In this document: piece after piece, positions 1 through 7,029 of the stretch
Layout of the letters: each line of letters opens with the position of its first letter
Numbering within the stretch: the first letter of the stretch is position 1
From: an uncultured Ignavibacteriales bacterium
GTDB lineage: Bacteria; Bacteroidota; Ignavibacteria; Ignavibacteriales; Ignavibacteriaceae
DNA length: 10,206 bases
Assembly: GCA_913053915.1 (NCBI GenBank)
Contig: CAJXGP010000034.1
Span: 1-10,206 of the forward strand
Reading direction: 5' to 3'
Notes under the pieces: model-generated
Told to the model about the DNA's origin: nothing
Seen by the model: the letters and a program-made list of their open reading frames with translations, nothing else
The model's database searches: none
Made by a program: the position numbers and the translations under genes

Positions 1-561
1 AGTACTGAATTTTAGTGTGGAAAAAGGGATTTCAAATTCTGCAAACCAGCCTTTATTTGTAATGGTAGTTTTCACATTCCATACTCCGTCCCAAGCTCCG
101 TTTACTTGTTGCCCGTTATTCTGAATTAGTGCATCAAATCGTGCACCGTTTGGATTTGTTATGAACAAATAGCCGTTTCGTTTATCATGATAAGTATCTA
201 TAACAATTTGGAAATTATCATCCGTGCTGTAATCAAAATCGCGTTTCATTCTTTCCGCTACTAATTTATCCGGTTTGTTATCGTAACACCAAACACCAAT
301 ATATAAATTATTTTTATCGTACAAAACTGCTACCTCGGTTCGTTCTGTCGCCGGTTTGCCTTCATTTAGTTCACGCTGGGTAAAATTTGAAATGTGAAAA
401 GCTTTCTGCCATTCCGGTTCAATCAATTTACCGTCAATATTAATTTTACCGTGTATTCTCATTGCTTTAATTACGTTAGGTAAGGATGTTTGTGCTTTTG
501 TGTTTCCAACTAATGTAAATAGCAAAAATAAAACTATTAATCTTATAACGGATATCCTCAT
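1..561 (-). CDS. DUF5916 / CBM9-like secreted protein, N-terminal part (truncated by window edge)
   Basis: The frame is open from ATG at 559-561 to the window edge: 187 codons with no stop. The protein starts with a short basic end and a hydrophobic stretch (RLIVLFLLFTLVGNTKAQ), a Sec signal peptide probably cleaved near KAQ, residue 24. After it comes a carbohydrate-binding-family-9-like beta-sandwich of the kind that opens DUF5916 proteins: INIDGKLIEPEWQKA, then YDKNNLYIGVWCYD, a basic-acidic RDFDYSTDDNFQIVIDT, NGYLFITNPNGARFDA, and GWFAEFEIPFSTLKF at the truncated end. In full-length DUF5916 proteins this domain precedes a large C-terminal region thought to form an outer-membrane barrel, which would lie beyond the left edge. 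The ligand is unknown. The start was chosen because it leads straight into the signal peptide; another ATG at 575-577 is in a different frame. No strong Shine-Dalgarno site is visible. It follows the PepSY-like gene by 56 bp and may be co-transcribed with it. The family call is from recalled motif order. Confidence 0.8.
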   Translation of the reverse strand, partial: MRISVIRLIVLFLLFTLVGNTKAQTSLPNVIKAMRIHGKINIDGKLIEPEWQKAFHISNFTQRELNEGKPATERTEVAVLYDKNNLYIGVWCYDNKPDKLVAERMKRDFDYSTDDNFQIVIDTYHDKRNGYLFITNPNGARFDALIQNNGQQVNGAWDGVWNVKTTITNKGWFAEFEIPFSTLKFST

Positions 562-617
562 TTCTCGACAAACTCATTTTTTAAACTACAAATATAAATC
601 ATAAAAAATAATTTACA

Positions 618-1154
618 TTAGTTATTATCGTTTTCATCCGTCTCGCCATTTTCTCCGGATTCATTATTTTCAATTTTTTTGCTCATCATTTTAGTTTTCA
701 TAATTTTGCCGGTTGAATTTAATACTATTTCATAGTCTTTGTGATTACTTTCGATAGCTAATTCGTAAGTTAACTTTTTACCGTTTGTAACCTTTTCGGC
801 TTTTTCAATTTTAAAAGATTTGAATTTTGCTTTCAAATTATTCAATGCGCTTGAAGGTAATTCACCGGTTGGAATCGTTTCTTCCACCTCTGTAATTTTC
901 CCGGAGTGGGTAATCAATAAATCAATATGTTTTTCCCCTTCTACGCTTTCAATTTCAAAATATTTATGCCCGTTCTCCGTTTCTATACCGGTCCCTTTTA
1001 TTTTGGCTTTCGGATATGTTTTATGAAATACCTTCAACACATTTTGAGGTATTTGAATTTTGCTTATTTCTTTTTCTTGGGCAAAACTCTTAGTAGGCAT
1101 AACAAAAAAACCGAGCATTAACAGTATACCGGCACTTAAAATTACTTTTTTCAT
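618..1154 (-). CDS. Secreted PepSY-like domain protein
   Basis: This 178-residue protein has a signal peptide (MKK, a hydrophobic core, then SFA before QEK, cleavage near residue 25). The mature part appears to hold two copies of a PepSY-like (BLIP-like) fold. The first is at about 33-93: IPQNVLKVFHKTYPKAKI, then HKYFEIES, then DLLITHSGKITEVEE. The second is at about 98-156: LPSSALNNLKAKF, then LTYELAIES, then YEIVLNSTGKIMK. Each follows the pattern of amphipathic helix, charged strand, and hydrophobic strand ending in a Gly-Lys turn. The C-terminus (about 160-178) is an acidic, Asn-rich tail that is probably disordered. Such proteins are common periplasmic or surface proteins in Bacteroidota; their ligand is generally unknown, and PepSY domains are suspected to modulate peptidases or sensor proteins. 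An AGGAAA-like ribosome site lies about 8 bases upstream of the ATG. A candidate promoter with tandem direct repeats lies at 1195-1243. The fold assignment is by pattern, not by search. Confidence 0.82.
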   Translation of the reverse strand: MKKVILSAGILLMLGFFVMPTKSFAQEKEISKIQIPQNVLKVFHKTYPKAKIKGTGIETENGHKYFEIESVEGEKHIDLLITHSGKITEVEETIPTGELPSSALNNLKAKFKSFKIEKAEKVTNGKKLTYELAIESNHKDYEIVLNSTGKIMKTKMMSKKIENNESGENGETDENDNN

Positions 1155-1194
1155 GTTTTTTTCCTATTTTTAATTAAGAATCATGTAATTATTT

Positions 1195-1243
1195 ATTACT
1201 ATCATTTTAAAAATATAAATCAAAGATGAAAACAAGATGAAAA
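1195..1243 (-). promoter_or_regulatory. Candidate promoter with 11-bp-spaced direct repeats upstream of the PepSY-like gene
   Basis: On the minus strand, TTTTCATCTT occurs twice (1234-1243 and 1223-1232), exactly 11 bp apart, one helical turn. It is followed at once by a sigma70-like pair: TTGATT (1218-1223), a 17-nt spacer, and AGTAAT (1195-1200, 4 of 6 to TATAAT). The gene starts 40 bases further on. Tandem repeats at an 11-bp period abutting a -35 element are the usual arrangement for OmpR/PhoB-family response regulators. The repeats and spacings are seen directly; the regulatory role is inferred. The AT-rich background and the different promoter consensus of Bacteroidota weaken the -35/-10 call. 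Confidence 0.3.
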
Positions 1244-1302
1244 ATGATATTGATGGAAAAAGAAAAGTTCATTATTAGGAAAGAATAAAAGAAGGAAAAA
1301 TC

Positions 1303-1422
1303 TAAATTTATTATGAGTCGTATTTAAAAAGGTTATTTCAACTCTTCGAATTATGAATATCAACGGAATTTAAAGCTTTTCATAAGAGAAATATCTTTTT
1401 GAAGAGACTCACAAATAAATTT
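1303..1422. repeat. Diverged dispersed repeat, copy A (3' of proS)
   Basis: This stretch aligns in direct orientation with 3353-3470. Shared blocks in order are TAAATTTA, TTTAAAAA, GTTATTTC, TTCG, a TTAAAGCTTTT core, AAATATCTTT, and a final ACAAAT before another AAATTTA-like run. By eye most positions agree, with a few short indels. Both copies lie on the 3' side of a minus-strand gene, this one about 75 bp beyond the proS stop codon. There is no coding capacity in it. It could be a decayed small mobile element or a conserved untranslated element. Confidence 0.6.
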
Positions 1423-1497
1423 AAAAGAAAAATAATATTGATATTCAGTAAAATTTAAATTATAAACATATAAAACAGAACTGAAGATTACGCCGAT

Positions 1498-3186
1498 TTA
1501 CTTCATTAATTCATTAATTTTATTTAATAGTTTATCACGTTCAACATCAAGCCGTTCACCGGTGACTCTTATCTTAATTTCAATTTTATTCTGTTTTAAT
1601 TTTTTGTTTCCGACGATTATTTGAATGGGCATGCCTAATAAATCGGCATCTTTAAATTTAAATCCTGCTTGAGCTTCAACTCTATCGTCGAATAACACTT
1701 CATATCCGTTTTCGGATAATTTATAGTAAATATTATCGGAAGCTTCAACAACCTCAGGATTTTTCATATTCAATCCAATTAAATGAATATCAAAAGGTGC
1801 AAGAGTTTTATCCCAAATCAGACCGTTCTCATCATTATGCTGTTCAATATAACAAGCTAATACACGTTCCACACCTATTCCGTAACTACCCATAATAAGA
1901 GGATTCTCTTTTCCGTTTTCGTCAATAAACATGGCGCCCATTGCTTCGGAATATTTTGTACCAAGCTTAAAAATATGTCCCAATTCTATTGCATTAAATA
2001 CATCCAAGATACCATCATCAATTGGACAGCCCTCTCCTGTTTTAACGGATCTCAAATCAGCATATTCAATATTAGGTACATCGCGCATTAAATCGATTCC
2101 ACTCAAATGATAATTATTTTTATTAGCCCCACTGAAAAAATTATCGGCATTTTTCAAACGGTTATCAGCGATTATTTTCCCCTTGTAACCTACAGGACCA
2201 ATAGAGCCGGCATCGGCACCGGTAATTTGTTTAAGCTCATCAGGATGTGCAGGGCGAATCGTATTCCCAAGCACCTTCGAAAGTTTTGATTCATTTACCT
2301 CTTCGTTTCCGAGCATCAATATTAAAATCGCCTCATCCTTACAAATATACACCCTTGATTTTGCACATTGAGTTTCATCAATATTTAAAAACTCACAAAG
2401 CTCATCTATTGATCCGACATTAGGCGTATAAATTTCTTTTATCTCTTCATTTTTTTCATTTCTTATTTTCGCCGGGACTTTTGAAGCGGCAACTTCAACA
2501 TTAGCGGCGTAACCGCATTTATCGCAGAAAGCAACGGTATCTTCACCGGCATCGGATTTAACCATAAATTCCTCAGAGCCTTTACCTCCCATAGCCCCAC
2601 TCGAAGCACCTACAATAAAATATTTAATTCCACATCTATCAAAGATTTTCCGGTAAGCTTTATCATGTAATCCATAAGCAATATCAAGCCCTTCCCATGA
2701 AGCATCAAATGTATATGCATCTTTCATTAAAAACTGTCTTCCCCGTATAACACCGCTTCTAGGACGGGCTTCGTTACGGAATTTGGTTTGAATCTGATAC
2801 CAGATTTGGGGCATATCTTTATATGATTTCAATACATTGCGTGCATGAAACGTTACTATTTCTTCATGAGTCGGAGCTAAAACATAATCTCTGTTTTTTA
2901 TATGAAATAAAATATCACCAAATGCTTCCACTCTATTTGTTTCTTCCCATATTTCTTTAGGACTCAATGCAGGCAAATGAAATTCCTGACCACCGATTGC
3001 GTCCATTTCTTCCCGGATAATTTGAGTTATTTTTTTGATTACTCGATAACCTATCGGTAGAAATGAATATATTCCTGCCGAAACCATTCTTATCATACCT
3101 GAACGAAGCATTAAAATATGACTTTTTACCACTGCATCGTTTGGCGTTTCTTTTAATGTCGGAACAAAATATTTGCTAAGTTTCAT
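1498..3186 (-). CDS. proS: Prolyl-tRNA synthetase, long bacterial type with INS editing domain
   Basis: This enzyme charges tRNA-Pro with proline in the cytoplasm, using ATP. Its 562 residues match the usual length of the long bacterial form. Class II motif 1 lies in about 30-72 (RSGMIRMVSAGIYSFLPIGY to the LPAL strand). The proline-binding THEE loop is at 106-109. Motif 2 is at about 136-158 (FRNEARPRSG, then FLMKDAY). Motif 3 is at about 433-443 (GSYGIGVERVL). Between motifs 2 and 3, about 225-400, is the YbaK-like INS domain that deacylates mischarged Ala-tRNA-Pro. Lys276 in CAKSRV appears to match the essential lysine of the E. coli domain, and GADAGSIGPVG (323-333) is its glycine-rich loop. 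The anticodon-binding domain fills roughly 465-562. The ATG at 3184-3186 gives the canonical MKLSKYFVPTLKE start; the ribosome site is weak (GGAA). It stands alone between two non-coding regions, with an FNR-like site 86 bp upstream. I see no truncation or lost motif. Confidence 0.97.
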   Translation of the reverse strand: MKLSKYFVPTLKETPNDAVVKSHILMLRSGMIRMVSAGIYSFLPIGYRVIKKITQIIREEMDAIGGQEFHLPALSPKEIWEETNRVEAFGDILFHIKNRDYVLAPTHEEIVTFHARNVLKSYKDMPQIWYQIQTKFRNEARPRSGVIRGRQFLMKDAYTFDASWEGLDIAYGLHDKAYRKIFDRCGIKYFIVGASSGAMGGKGSEEFMVKSDAGEDTVAFCDKCGYAANVEVAASKVPAKIRNEKNEEIKEIYTPNVGSIDELCEFLNIDETQCAKSRVYICKDEAILILMLGNEEVNESKLSKVLGNTIRPAHPDELKQITGADAGSIGPVGYKGKIIADNRLKNADNFFSGANKNNYHLSGIDLMRDVPNIEYADLRSVKTGEGCPIDDGILDVFNAIELGHIFKLGTKYSEAMGAMFIDENGKENPLIMGSYGIGVERVLACYIEQHNDENGLIWDKTLAPFDIHLIGLNMKNPEVVEASDNIYYKLSENGYEVLFDDRVEAQAGFKFKDADLLGMPIQIIVGNKKLKQNKIEIKIRVTGERLDVERDKLLNKINELMK

Positions 3187-3271
3187 ATATTTATATTTTC
3201 CAATTCTGTTTGTGTTTATAATAAAAGTTCAACCCTGTTAAATATTTATTTTGCAAGGTATAAATGTATGA

Positions 3272-3285
3272 TTGATTGCGATCAA
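3272..3285 (-). promoter_or_regulatory. FNR/CRP-family operator-like palindrome upstream of proS
   Basis: The sequence TTGATTGCGATCAA is a perfect TTGAT-N4-ATCAA palindrome, identical to the FNR consensus. It lies 86 bp upstream of the proS start codon. A second palindrome, AAGTTT-AG-AAACTT (3284-3297), overlaps its right edge by two bases. AT-rich segments that could serve as a -10 element lie some 30-35 bases downstream on the minus strand, for example AATATT at 3241-3246, so an activator-type arrangement is possible. The palindrome is observed; binding by an FNR/CRP-family protein is inferred. Confidence 0.4.
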
Positions 3286-3352
3286 GTTTAGAAACTTAAT
3301 GATAATCTTTATCTCATTTGCCGTTATCAAGTTTTTTAATAAAAGACTTATT

Positions 3353-3470
3353 TAAATTTATGAACATATTTAAAAAAGTTATTTCCAAGTTTTCGTATTG
3401 TAAATATTAACAACAATTAAAGCTTTTTCACAAGGAAAATATCTTTGAGAGGAGATTTACAAATTCAAAT
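3353..3470. repeat. Diverged dispersed repeat, copy B (immediately 3' of obg)
   Basis: This is the second copy of the repeat at 1303-1422, in the same orientation and about 2.05 kb away. It runs from a TAAATTTA block to the base before the obg stop codon. The best-conserved parts are TTTAAAAA, GTTATTTCC, TTAAAGCTTTT and AAATATCTTT. Like copy A it sits on the 3' side of a minus-strand gene, here with no spacer. No open frame or strong hairpin is visible in it. Confidence 0.6.
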
Positions 3471-4475
3471 TTATTTATTTTCTTTACCCTCTTCCGAGAG
3501 TATATTCCAGAGCCGATCCAATAATTCATCAATTCCGTACTTACTGACCGAAGAAAAAACCAACAACGGTAAATCGGCATTTTTTAATTTTTGGTTTTTA
3601 AACTTTTTCAATACGGATTCTTCGACTAAATCAGCTTTAGACAAAGCGACGATTTTCTTTTTATTTGCCAGTTTAACGCTGTAATTTTTTAATTCATTAA
3701 ATAACATATCAAAATCTTTTTGAATATTCTCACTAGTCAAATCAATCAAGAAGAGGAGAATCCTAGTACGTTCTATATGACGCAGGAACTTTAGCCCAAG
3801 TCCTTTACCTTCATGAGCGCCTTGAATAATTCCGGGGATATCCGCCACAGTGAAGCTATTAAAATCCTTATATTGCACTATCCCCAAATTCGGTTCCAAA
3901 GTAGTAAACGGATAATCGGCAATTTTAGGTTTTGCTGCAGAAATGGTTGAAATAAGGGTTGATTTCCCTGCATTGGGGAATCCTACGAGTCCTACATCGG
4001 CAATAAGTTTAAGTTCAAGGATAAGTTTTCCGCTTTGCACGTCTATACCGGGTTCGGCAAAACGTGGGGTTTGATTTGTAGATGTAGCGAAGTTGCTGTT
4101 TCCTTTACCTCCTTTACCTCCTTTTGCCGCTATGAACACCTTGCCGTCGGAATCAAGGTCAAAGAGTATTTTTTTAGTTTCAGCATCTTTGATGACAGTT
4201 CCAACCGGAACTTTTATAATTAAATCCTCGCCGTTTTTACCGTCTTTAAGAGAACTACCGCCGGGTTCTCCGTTACCGGCTTTATATTTACGTTTGTACC
4301 TAAAGTCCAGAAGTGTTGAAAGATTATGGAAAGCTTTAAAAATAACATCGCCGCCTTTTCCACCGTTTCCTCCGGAAGGACCTCCCTTAGGGACGTACTT
4401 CTCATGTCTAAACGCAACAGCACCTTTTCCACCGTTTCCAGCCTTTACTTCAATTTCAGTATAATCAATAAACAT
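3471..4475 (-). CDS. obg: Obg-family GTPase (ObgE/CgtA)
   Basis: Obg is an essential GTPase that binds the 50S ribosomal subunit and links ribosome maturation to nucleotide stress signals. Residues 1-160 form the glycine-rich Obg domain, with runs such as KAGNGGKGAVAFRHEKYVPK and GGPSGGNGGKGGDV, then the RYKRKYKAGNGEPGG segment. The G domain follows: G1 GFPNAGKS (165-172), G2 threonines at 191-192 in YPFTTLEPNLG, G3 DIPG (212-215), G4 SKAD (279-282) and G5 SSVSK (308-312). The 334-residue length means there is no C-terminal OCT domain, which is also missing in many family members. G4 has Ser where NKxD is standard. The start at 4475 gives the canonical MFIDYTEIEVKAGNGG. It lies 3 bp after the stop codon of the preceding 560-residue gene and has no clear ribosome site of its own, which suggests translational coupling. 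Confidence 0.97.
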   Translation of the reverse strand: MFIDYTEIEVKAGNGGKGAVAFRHEKYVPKGGPSGGNGGKGGDVIFKAFHNLSTLLDFRYKRKYKAGNGEPGGSSLKDGKNGEDLIIKVPVGTVIKDAETKKILFDLDSDGKVFIAAKGGKGGKGNSNFATSTNQTPRFAEPGIDVQSGKLILELKLIADVGLVGFPNAGKSTLISTISAAKPKIADYPFTTLEPNLGIVQYKDFNSFTVADIPGIIQGAHEGKGLGLKFLRHIERTRILLFLIDLTSENIQKDFDMLFNELKNYSVKLANKKKIVALSKADLVEESVLKKFKNQKLKNADLPLLVFSSVSKYGIDELLDRLWNILSEEGKENK

Positions 4476-4478
4476 CGG

Positions 4479-6161
4479 CTAAGTCTGATCGAAATAATTT
4501 GATACGGCATTAGTCAAAGCAACCGCATCTTTGGAATAGGGATTAATACGATAAGTTAAAAAAACACTTTTTAATATTTCGGTAGATTCTTCATAAGTGT
4601 TACATTCCATTAATTTCTCCATTGTGTTTGCGAAATCTTCCCGGTCTTCATTAAACACGGTTGATACTATTCTATTTATTCCTTTATTAGATAAAAAATT
4701 GAATATATCTTTATTAAATACTTTTTTCTTTGTTTGTAGATTTTTTTTCTCTTCCGGAATCTCTGAACCGGTTAATGAATTATTTTCAATTTCGATTGTC
4801 TTATTATCCGTATCAAAACCCACATTTTCTTTCTGTTCGTCTTCGTTTTGAATTAAGGGATTTGTGCTAAGGTCTTCTTGAACTTCGGTCGTTTCTTCCT
4901 TTTCTGTTTTCTCATCTTCTATTTCGGATTTATCAATAATTATATGGTTATCGTCCTCTGATTTTTCATTATAATTCAGTTCGTGCAATTCACTTTCAAG
5001 TTGATCAAACAGATCCGCCCCGGGTTCATCATTCATTGATTTATTTTCATGTTCAATATCGGGGTTCTCAGTTTCTTCTTCTTTTGTTTCAAAATCTTCC
5101 TCATAAAGATTCAGTGAATCATTTTCCGGTAGATTTTGAGAATCGAATTCCCCGGTAGTTTCCTCCTCTTTTTCTTCAGACGGCTTATTATATTTTTGGG
5201 AGTTATCGGTTTTTTTTGAAAATTCAATATTGATGGTATCATCTTCGGCAAGTGGCAGAGGTTCATTCTCTTTTAATTTATTTTTTTCAATATTTTCTTC
5301 TTTAATTTCAAATTCAATATGTTCTTTCAGATCGGGAAAAGTAAATTCTTTTTCTTTATCTATCTCGCCGGAATTTTCCGCTTCAAGAATAATCTGTTTA
5401 TTGATAGGAACCGGCGTATATAAAATTCTGCGAATATCGTCTATTTCATAAGTTTGTTTTGCCTGAGCAGGTAAAGCCTTTCGAAGACGGAGAAGATAAT
5501 CCATCAAATTCTTTTCTTTTAAGAAAAATTCAACTGCTACGGGTGAAACTTTATTCTTACTTACACCACCCACATTGTAGAAATCGGCTATCGAATAAAG
5601 CGAATTATCGACTAGCTGTTCCGCTTTATCGGAAAATATTTCTTTATCCAATTTATTTATTAACATCTCAAATTCGGTAGAATTAAGAATATGTAAATTC
5701 TTCTTGTCGATATAATTGATAATAACGTTTTTTATATAATCATAATAATAAATAGAATTTAGTGTTAGTTTTATCTCATCTGCCGCTTTGGTTTCAAAAC
5801 TATCAAAAACAAGTTTAACTAAAGACCACTTTGGTCGAATTGTATAGTTAATGTTAAATGAAACAGCTTGAATTACAAGCTTTTTAATATCCTCGTATGA
5901 AATCCTTTTATTTTTTTTTATTTCCCGGCTAATCAGATTGAGATATTTCGCAATTTGCGGACCGGAATAATCGAATACAGATTTTTGCAACAAACTTTTT
6001 CTGTCTTCGAAGATTAAATAGTCCAGTTCAGCCGATATATATTGAATGATTGCCGGATGAATATTGGTTGAAAGGGTTTTTTCAAAAGTAAAAGAAGAGC
6101 CTAATTCTTTTAATTTATTTAAGCTGTAATCAACTATAAATTTAATTTCTTTTTCAAACAT
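4479..6161 (-). CDS. Uncharacterised protein with long acidic linker, upstream of obg
   Basis: I do not recognise a named family. The 560 residues fall into three parts. Residues 1-255 are a largely helical, Lys/Ile/Tyr-rich region without signal peptide or membrane segment. Residues about 260-475 are a low-complexity acidic linker rich in Glu, Asp, Asn, Lys and Ser, almost certainly disordered. Residues about 480-560 are a compact helical end, from VFNKDIFNFLSNKGINRIVS to DAVALTNAVSNYFDQT. Two folded ends tied by an acidic tether suggest a cytoplasmic scaffold or adaptor, but that is inference. It ends 3 bp before obg, so the two are probably co-transcribed, which hints at a role near ribosome assembly or growth control. 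The gene starts 32 bp after the sdhB terminator hairpin and tail. No strong ribosome site is visible. It is certainly coding: the frame is long, and the bases vary as in its neighbours. Only the function is unknown. Confidence 0.88.
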   Translation of the reverse strand: MFEKEIKFIVDYSLNKLKELGSSFTFEKTLSTNIHPAIIQYISAELDYLIFEDRKSLLQKSVFDYSGPQIAKYLNLISREIKKNKRISYEDIKKLVIQAVSFNINYTIRPKWSLVKLVFDSFETKAADEIKLTLNSIYYYDYIKNVIINYIDKKNLHILNSTEFEMLINKLDKEIFSDKAEQLVDNSLYSIADFYNVGGVSKNKVSPVAVEFFLKEKNLMDYLLRLRKALPAQAKQTYEIDDIRRILYTPVPINKQIILEAENSGEIDKEKEFTFPDLKEHIEFEIKEENIEKNKLKENEPLPLAEDDTINIEFSKKTDNSQKYNKPSEEKEEETTGEFDSQNLPENDSLNLYEEDFETKEEETENPDIEHENKSMNDEPGADLFDQLESELHELNYNEKSEDDNHIIIDKSEIEDEKTEKEETTEVQEDLSTNPLIQNEDEQKENVGFDTDNKTIEIENNSLTGSEIPEEKKNLQTKKKVFNKDIFNFLSNKGINRIVSTVFNEDREDFANTMEKLMECNTYEESTEILKSVFLTYRINPYSKDAVALTNAVSNYFDQT

Positions 6162-6192
6162 TTACATACTCTTTAAAAATTACCGTCTCCAA

Positions 6193-6229
6193 AATAAAAA
6201 AAATCCCGATTAAAAAAATAACCGGGATT
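6193..6229 (-). terminator. Rho-independent terminator of the sdh operon
   Basis: On the minus strand the stem AATCCCG (6223-6229) pairs perfectly with CGGGATT (6202-6208) around a 14-nt loop, and a run of T follows (6196-6203, continuing beyond one A). It lies 30 bp after the sdhB stop codon and before the start of the 560-residue gene, separating the sdh transcript from the obg transcript. Confidence 0.85.
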
Positions 6230-6258
6230 ATTGCTCTAAGTAAAAAGAAGAAAGACGA

Positions 6259-7029
6259 CTAAACTTCAACGTTTTGTGATTTAGCTTTAGCCGAAAAGTA
6301 CTCTCTATTTAAGCGTGCGATGTTTCTTACCGAAATACCTTTTGGGCATTCGGCTTCACATGCGTAAGTGTTAGTGCAGCTTCCAAATCCTAGTTCATCC
6401 ATTTTTGCAACCATTGCTTCCACTCTTCTATATTTTTCAGGTTTCCCTTGAGGAAGAAGAGCGAAATGAGATACTTTTGCGCCGACAAATAACATGGCAG
6501 AGGCATTTTTACATGCAGCAACACAGGCTCCACAACCGATACAAGCAGCGGAGTCAAAAGCTTCCGAAGCAATATCTTTAGTTATAAGAATTTCATTTGC
6601 GTCAGGAACTCCACCCGTATCAACCGAGATATAACCTCCCGCTTGAATAATTTCATCGAATGCGGAACGGTCGATAACTAGGTCTTTTATCACAGGGAAC
6701 GCCTTAGCCCGGAAAGGTTCAACCCAAATTATATCGCCATCTTTGAAATTTCTCATGTGTAATTGACAAGTGGTAATTTTCCGCAGTGGTCCATGTGGTT
6801 CTCCATTTATTACTAATCCGCAAGTTCCGCATATTCCTTCCCGGCAATCACTTTCAAATGCAACAGGCTCTTCGCTTTTTGATTCTAATTCGTTATTTAA
6901 TTCATCCAACATCTCTAAAAAAGATGCGTCCGGTAAAATAGAAACTTTATAATCTATAAAAGAGCCGACACTATTAGGCCCCGATTGTCTCCATATTTTC
7001 AACGTTAAATTCAAATGCTTCCCGCTCAT
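6259..7029 (-). CDS. sdhB: Succinate dehydrogenase / fumarate reductase iron-sulfur subunit
   Basis: SdhB carries electrons from the flavin of SdhA through three iron-sulfur clusters to the quinone site at the membrane anchor. All ligands are present in the 256 residues: the plant-type 2Fe-2S set C62, C67, C70 and C88 ([10 protein letters not shown], then TTCQL); and the [11 protein letters not shown] motif C163, C166, C169, C173 with C218, C224 and C228 (CEAECPKG). By family pattern, C163/C166/C169/C228 hold 4Fe-4S and C173/C218/C224 hold 3Fe-4S. Sequence type and length resemble the class B enzymes of Bacteroidota and Epsilonproteobacteria. Its ATG overlaps the sdhA stop codon as TAATG, and a good ribosome site lies inside the sdhA tail. 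The usual order is sdhC-sdhA-sdhB; a cytochrome b anchor gene would be expected upstream of sdhA, but the seam at about 8870 has replaced it. Confidence 0.96.
   Translation of the reverse strand: MSGKHLNLTLKIWRQSGPNSVGSFIDYKVSILPDASFLEMLDELNNELESKSEEPVAFESDCREGICGTCGLVINGEPHGPLRKITTCQLHMRNFKDGDIIWVEPFRAKAFPVIKDLVIDRSAFDEIIQAGGYISVDTGGVPDANEILITKDIASEAFDSAACIGCGACVAACKNASAMLFVGAKVSHFALLPQGKPEKYRRVEAMVAKMDELGFGSCTNTYACEAECPKGISVRNIARLNREYFSAKAKSQNVEV

Larger units (their letters stand above)
1155..1497. other. Non-coding interval between proS and the PepSY-like gene
   Basis: These 343 bases are very AT-rich, and I find no credible reading frame or RNA gene on either strand. The left part holds the candidate PepSY-like promoter. 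The middle (1303-1422) is a diverged copy of sequence also found downstream of obg. The right part, next to the proS stop codon, shows nothing I can name, and no convincing intrinsic terminator for proS is visible. Confidence 0.6.

Noticed and set aside
1155..1497. Search for tRNA, small RNA or CRISPR repeats in the longest gap
   Set aside because: No cloverleaf arms, no regularly spaced identical repeats and no strong hairpin with a T-tail were found.
3187..3352. Possible T-box leader for proS
   Set aside because: I looked for a long structured leader with an antiterminator bulge and a terminator before the proS start. None is visible, and the sequence is plain AT-rich DNA with palindromic sites.
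3314..3367. Small minus-strand frame starting with MFINLNKSF between obg and proS
   Set aside because: It has only 17 codons, no ribosome site, and lies partly inside the dispersed repeat.
4093..4464. Open frame of 123 codons on the plus strand, rich in Pro and Phe
   Set aside because: It is the antisense image of the glycine-rich Obg domain; GGN/GGA glycine codons read backwards give Pro/Ser. No start signal or family resemblance.
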